In this document: positions 7,031-10,110 of the stretch, piece by piece
How positions within the stretch are numbered: position 1 is the stretch's first letter
Layout of the letters: each line of letters begins with the position of its first letter
DNA from: Clostridia bacterium
GTDB lineage: Bacteria > Bacillota > Clostridia > Oscillospirales > Acutalibacteraceae
Length of the DNA: 10,110 nt
Direction of reading: 5' to 3'
Assembly (NCBI GenBank): GCA_017559885.1
Contig: JAFYQN010000132.1
Location: 1-10,110, forward strand
Made by a program: the position numbers and the translations under genes
The notes under the pieces: model-generated
What the model was told of the DNA's origin: nothing
The model's input: only the letters and a program-made list of their open reading frames with translations
The model's database searches: none

Positions 7031-9319
7031 TTAAAGTTTATTTCTTTGTATCTTACCGCTAACGGTTTTTGGTAAACTGTCGCGGAAAACAACGATACGT
7101 GGGTATTTATAAGGTGCTGTATGCTTTTTAACATACTCTTGAATTTCCTTTTTAAGTTCTTCGGTGCCCTCGGTGCCGTCAACAAGTACTATACTTGCCT
7201 TTACAACCTGACCGCGAACCTCATCGGGAGCGGCAGAAACACCACACTCAAGAACGTATGGAAGTTCCATAATAACGTTTTCAATTTCAAACGGTCCAAT
7301 ACGGTAACCTGATGACTTGATAACGTCGTCAACACGACCAACGTACCAGAAGAAACCGTCTTCATCACGCCAAGCGGTATCGCCTGTGTGATAATAACCG
7401 TCGTGCCAAACCTCGGCAGTCTTTTCGGGAGCGTTGTAGTAGCCCGTAAAGAGACCGCAAGGCGCGCCGTCAGCAATATTTACAACAATTTCGCCAACTT
7501 CACCGTCGGGAACGTCGTTGCCGTCGGGGTCTACGATATGCACGTCATAAATTGGAGCAGGTTTACCCATAGAACCAATTTTGTGAGATGCGCCAACCAT
7601 ATTGCCTATGATCATAGTGCTTTCGGTTTGACCGAAACCTTCAATTATTTGAAGACCTGTCGCTTTTTCAAATTGGCGATAAACCTCGGGGTTGAGCGCT
7701 TCGCCTGCTGTTGTCATGTGTTGAACAGAAGAGAAATCGTATTTTGAAATATCTTGCTTTATCATCATACGAAGCATTGTAGGAGGCGCGCAGAAGGTTG
7801 TGATTTTGTATTTAGCAAACATAGGTAGTATGTCGGCCGCATCAAAGCGGTCAAAGTCATATACAAATGTTGCGGCTTCGCACAACCACTGACCGTAAAG
7901 TTTACCCCACATTGATTTTGCCCAACCCGTTTCGGATATGGTAAAGTGAAGTCCGTCGGGGTCAACGTTATGCCAGTATTTTGCTGTGTGGAAGTGACCC
8001 AAGGGGTATTTGTGGTTATGAGCGGCAATCTTTGGATAACCGGTAGTGCCTGACGTAAAGAACATAAGTAATAAATCGTCGCCGCAGGGGGAATCCTCGG
8101 TGCGTTCAAATTTAGAACTAAAGAGGGTATATTCTTCGTCGAAACTGCGCCAACCGTCACGGGTGCCATTTACGATAAGCTTGTGCTTAAGTGTGTCGCA
8201 ACTTTTAGCCGCGATGTCAACCTGCTCTGCGGTATCGCCGTCAGCGGTACAAACAATAGCCGATACGCCTGCCGCATTAAAACGATATTCAAAGTCGTGA
8301 ACAAGCAACTGATTTGGAGCAGGGATTGCTATAGCGCCAAGCTTGTTAAGCGCTAACATACAGAACCAGAACTGATAATGACGTTTAAGAACAAGCATTA
8401 CGCGGTCGCCCTTTTTAATACCCATAGATTTAAAGTAATTAGCAACCTGATTGGATGCCTTCTTCATATCCTTAAAGGTAAAGCGACGTTCGGTTTTGTC
8501 TTTGCTAATATGTAACATTGCAAGTTTTTTAGGGTCGCGCTCGGCAAGAGCGTCAACCAAATCAAACGCAAAGTTAAATGTATCGGCATTTTTGAAGGTG
8601 ATAGAGGTAGGCGTGCCGTTCTCATTTTCAACCGTATCAATATAATTGCGATAAATACGGTTTTTCTTGTCTCTTACCGAAACACGACGGTCCTCAATTT
8701 TAGTAGCGGTTGTAAGTTCGGGTATTTCTTCGCCTGTGGGGTTAAGAACGATAGCGTAGAACTTACAGTCTTTGCCGTTTACGGCAATCATACCGTGGGG
8801 GGTGTCACTATCAAAGTATATGCTGTCTCCGGGACCTAATACCTCGCGGTGTTCACCAACCTGCACCATTAGGTTACCCTCGATTACAATGTCACACTCT
8901 TGACCTGCGTGGGTGGTGAGTTCGATATCTTTGGTTTGAGCTGACTCATCATAAATGCTATTTACAAAAAGAGGCTCAGCAATTCTATCACGGAATGCGT
9001 ACGCAAGGTTATAGTATGTCATGCCATGAGCCTGAGACACTTTTTGACCGCTTCCTGCGCGGGTTACGGTGTAGCCTGCAAGCTTAGGGCTATAACCCTC
9101 GATAATATCGGTAACGTTTACGTTAAGCGCCAATGCGCAACGATAAATAAAGGCAAAGTTTAGGTCGCTTTTGCCCGATTCACATTCAATATATTCACTT
9201 TCACTGACGTCGGTTTTGACAGCCATTTGCGCCGTAGTAAGACCTTCAAGTTCGCGAAGATCTCTGATACGGCTTGCCATTTCTTGAATTTTGTAATCAA
9301 GCGCAGTAATTTGTTCCAT
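7031..9319 (-). CDS. XRE-type HTH + cupin + AMP-forming acyl-CoA synthetase fusion
   Basis: First gene of the T-box operon, 762 residues in one uninterrupted frame. Residues of about 12-75 form an XRE helix-turn-helix (RIRDLRELEGLTTAQMAVKT, then SESEYIECESGKSDLNFAFI). Residues of about 115-195 form a cupin barrel (LTTHAGQECDIVIEGNLMV at 134-152 and LGPGDSIYFDSDTPHGMIAV at 161-180). From about 230 to the end is an ANL-superfamily acyl-CoA/acetyl-CoA synthetase resembling medium-chain (ACSM-like) enzymes. It has the P-loop FTSGTTGYPK (421-430), GFGQTES (561-567), YYHTGDTAWRDEDG (642-655), RVDDVIKSSGYRIGPFEIE (662-680) and the catalytic lysine K756 in SGKIQRN. It should convert a carboxylic acid, ATP and CoA to acyl-CoA, AMP and PPi. 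AGGAAGG (9331-9337) supports the ATG. Substrate is unknown; the neighbours suggest a branched-chain or aryl short acid. The N-terminus resembles HTH-cupin transcription factors. Confidence 0.93.
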   Translation of the reverse strand: MEQITALDYKIQEMASRIRDLRELEGLTTAQMAVKTDVSESEYIECESGKSDLNFAFIYRCALALNVNVTDIIEGYSPKLAGYTVTRAGSGQKVSQAHGMTYYNLAYAFRDRIAEPLFVNSIYDESAQTKDIELTTHAGQECDIVIEGNLMVQVGEHREVLGPGDSIYFDSDTPHGMIAVNGKDCKFYAIVLNPTGEEIPELTTATKIEDRRVSVRDKKNRIYRNYIDTVENENGTPTSITFKNADTFNFAFDLVDALAERDPKKLAMLHISKDKTERRFTFKDMKKASNQVANYFKSMGIKKGDRVMLVLKRHYQFWFCMLALNKLGAIAIPAPNQLLVHDFEYRFNAAGVSAIVCTADGDTAEQVDIAAKSCDTLKHKLIVNGTRDGWRSFDEEYTLFSSKFERTEDSPCGDDLLLMFFTSGTTGYPKIAAHNHKYPLGHFHTAKYWHNVDPDGLHFTISETGWAKSMWGKLYGQWLCEAATFVYDFDRFDAADILPMFAKYKITTFCAPPTMLRMMIKQDISKYDFSSVQHMTTAGEALNPEVYRQFEKATGLQIIEGFGQTESTMIIGNMVGASHKIGSMGKPAPIYDVHIVDPDGNDVPDGEVGEIVVNIADGAPCGLFTGYYNAPEKTAEVWHDGYYHTGDTAWRDEDGFFWYVGRVDDVIKSSGYRIGPFEIENVIMELPYVLECGVSAAPDEVRGQVVKASIVLVDGTEGTEELKKEIQEYVKKHTAPYKYPRIVVFRDSLPKTVSGKIQRNKL

Positions 9320-9354
9320 ATTTTACAAATCCTTCCTGTGGGGTCTAAAGACTC

Positions 9355-9395
9355 AAAAAGCACTCGCCCCAAAGTTATGACTTTGAGACGAGCGC
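9355..9395 (-). terminator. T-box intrinsic terminator (attenuator) upstream of the acyl-CoA synthetase operon
   Basis: On the minus strand a 16-bp stem, GCGCTCGTCTCAAAGT with ACTTTGGGGCGAGTGC (three G-U pairs), closes a CATA loop and is followed at once by TTTTT (9355-9359). It ends about 36 bases before the start codon. It lies directly downstream of the conserved T-box sequence, as expected for the attenuator that the antiterminator competes with. Confidence 0.92.
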
Positions 9396-9640
9396 CTAAA
9401 AAATCAAGTCACCCGCGGTACCACTCAAATTGCAACCGTTTGGTTACCACTCTCGGAATCTAACAATTCCTATGCCTTTACGCAGCAATCACGAGGAGAT
9501 TCTACTAATCAAACGACTTTCTTTCTCCCGACTCAGAAGCTACAAACAAAAACCTGCCCTTAATAACTTACACCAACCGTTATCTCTCTTAAAAGGACGA
9601 ATGGTTTTGCCCTCTTCGTCAAAGTCTTTTTAAAATTATG
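9355..9640 (-). ncRNA. T-box leader (tRNA-sensing riboswitch) of the operon
   Basis: On the minus strand the conserved T-box core AGTGGTACCGCGGGT (9411-9425) precedes the terminator. Stem I is recognisable. A kink-turn-like base is formed by GACGAAG (9614-9620) with CTTCTGAGTC (9530-9539), and the helix AAAACC/GGTTTT lies above it. The distal T-loop region reads AGAGAG, then ATAAC-GGTTGGTGTAA-GTTAT (about 9563-9589). A stem II hairpin is closed by GGAGA/TCTCC, and a hairpin GGAAT/ATTCC lies in the stem III region. The 3' strand of the specifier loop reads TGTTTGTAG (9540-9548). Candidate codons followed by a purine are GTA (Val, 9541-9543), TGT (Cys, 9542-9544) and TTT (Phe, 9544-9546). The T-box TGGT would pair with tRNA ending ACCA, so discriminator A, which fits Val or Phe and not Cys. 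The leader should allow transcription when the cognate tRNA is uncharged. Confidence 0.93.
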
Positions 9641-9657
9641 ATAGTATATTATCACAA
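9636..9657. promoter_or_regulatory. Candidate operator palindrome over the operon -10 box
   Basis: Read on the minus strand, TTGTGATA-N6-TATCATAA forms a 22-bp dyad in which 9 of 11 base pairs are symmetric, counting the inner bases. It covers the -10 hexamer (9646-9651) and the expected transcription start. A protein bound here would block initiation. XRE-family regulators commonly bind palindromes of this size, and the operon's first protein carries an XRE domain, so autoregulation is possible but unproven. Confidence 0.5.
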
Positions 9658-9674
9658 CTTAAATTATTTGTCAA
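9646..9674 (-). promoter_or_regulatory. Sigma-A-type promoter of the T-box operon
   Basis: On the minus strand a perfect TTGACA (9669-9674) and TAATAT (9646-9651) are separated by exactly 17 bases. TGA just before the -10 makes it an extended -10. Transcription should begin near 9639, just before stem I of the T-box leader. It starts only about 18 bases after the stop codon of the upstream paralogue, with no hairpin terminator visible between them. Readthrough from that gene would also be met by the T-box attenuator. Confidence 0.88.
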
Positions 9675-9692
9675 TATTTTAAATTTTAAAGA

Positions 9693-10110
9693 TCAAAGTT
9701 TATTTCGCTGTATTTTTCCGCTTATTGTTTTTGGAAGTTCATCGCGGAACACAACAAGACGAGGGTATTTGTAAGGCGCGGTATGTGTTTTAACGTACTG
9801 CTGAATTTCTTTTTTAAGTTCTTCGGTGGGCTCGGTACCCTTGGTAAGAACAATACTTGCCTTTACGATTTGACCGCGAACTTCATCAGGAGCGGCAGAT
9901 ACGCCACACTCGAGAACGTAAGGAAGTTCCATAATAACGCTTTCGATTTCGAACGGTCCTATACGATAGCCTGATGATTTGATTACGTCATCGATACGGC
10001 TAACGTACCAGAAATAACCGTCTTCGTCACGCCAAGCGGTATCGCCTGTGTGATACATACCGTCGTGCCAAGCTTCGTTTGTTTTTTCGTCGTCAAGATA
10101 ATATTCCTTA
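9693..10110 (-). CDS. AMP-forming acyl-CoA synthetase paralogue, C-terminal part (5' end beyond window)
   Basis: The last 138 codons of a second acyl-CoA synthetase are visible and still open at the right edge, where the frame reads KEYYLDDEKTNEAWHDG. The internal Met at 10058 is not the start: it falls inside the conserved HDGMYHTGDTAW motif. Visible motifs are YHTGDTAWRDEDGYFWYV, RIDDVIKSSGYRIGPFEIE, and the catalytic-lysine motif SGKIQRNKL at the C-terminus. By eye 107 of 121 aligned C-terminal residues match the 762-residue enzyme downstream (about 88%) without gaps, so the two are tandem duplicates or close paralogues. Whether this copy also has XRE and cupin domains, and what controls it, lies outside the window. 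It ends in TGA, and no clear terminator hairpin follows. Confidence 0.93.
   Translation of the reverse strand, partial: KEYYLDDEKTNEAWHDGMYHTGDTAWRDEDGYFWYVSRIDDVIKSSGYRIGPFEIESVIMELPYVLECGVSAAPDEVRGQIVKASIVLTKGTEPTEELKKEIQQYVKTHTAPYKYPRLVVFRDELPKTISGKIQRNKL

Noticed and set aside
7201..8169. Minus-strand open frames at 7201-7476 and 7765-8169
   Set aside because: They lie wholly inside the acyl-CoA synthetase gene in other frames, have no ribosome site, and their composition looks like a frame-shifted echo of that gene.
9542..9544. TGT as a cysteine specifier codon in the T-box
   Set aside because: Its position is nearly as good as GTA, but the T-box TGGT calls for discriminator base A, whereas bacterial tRNA-Cys normally has U. 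No gene in the operon is linked to cysteine.
9160..9633. Short open frames within the T-box leader, and a possible leader peptide
   Set aside because: The region is explained by the promoter, T-box stems and terminator. No Shine-Dalgarno plus codon-rich peptide typical of classical attenuation is seen.
1..10110. Mobile elements, CRISPR arrays, tRNA or rRNA genes
   Set aside because: No transposase or integrase, no regularly spaced direct repeats, no terminal inverted repeats and no tRNA or rRNA sequence were found on either strand.

Overview
The window looks like chromosomal DNA of an anaerobic, low-to-moderate G+C Bacillota (Clostridia-type) bacterium. Three things suggest this. There is a canonical T-box leader, a device typical of Bacillota. 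The central genes encode a ferredoxin-dependent 2-oxoacid oxidoreductase, an oxygen-sensitive anaerobic enzyme. Ribosome binding sites are strong AAGGAGG-like sequences, and several genes are coupled through TAATG overlaps. No genus can be named from the sequence alone.

Layout, left to right. At 1-1637 (minus strand) is a nearly complete Na+/phosphate cotransporter-family protein with a C-terminal PhoU-like region, cut by the left edge. It diverges from a LysR-type regulator (1758-2642, plus strand), and two good face-to-face promoters overlap in the 120-base gap. The regulator converges on a minus-strand operon, and one bidirectional hairpin terminator at about 2647-2676 separates them.

The operon runs leftward from a promoter at 9646-9674 to that terminator, about 7 kb. 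In order of transcription it holds: a T-box leader with its own terminator; a 762-residue protein fusing an XRE helix-turn-helix, a cupin and an AMP-forming acyl-CoA synthetase; a small P-loop ATPase; a 2x[4Fe-4S] ferredoxin; the alpha, beta and gamma subunits of a 2-oxoacid (probably branched-chain, VOR-type) ferredoxin oxidoreductase; and a branched-chain aminotransferase (IlvE). The genes are 11-31 bases apart or overlap by one base. At 9693-10110 is the 3' end of a second acyl-CoA synthetase, about 88% identical to the first over the visible C-terminus. It is cut by the right edge.

How the genes may work together (inference). A T-box turns genes on when a given tRNA is uncharged, so the operon should serve amino acid supply rather than breakdown. 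Read in that direction, the ligase activates a short branched-chain or aryl acid to its CoA thioester. The oxidoreductase reductively carboxylates it to a 2-oxoacid with reduced ferredoxin, and IlvE aminates the product to the amino acid. This matches the reductive carboxylation of isobutyrate, isovalerate or 2-methylbutyrate known biochemically in rumen and other anaerobes. My preferred specifier codon is GTA (Val), but this is unproven. A near-perfect 22-bp palindrome over the operon's -10 box is a candidate operator, possibly for the XRE domain of the operon's own first enzyme. That would make a two-layer control system.
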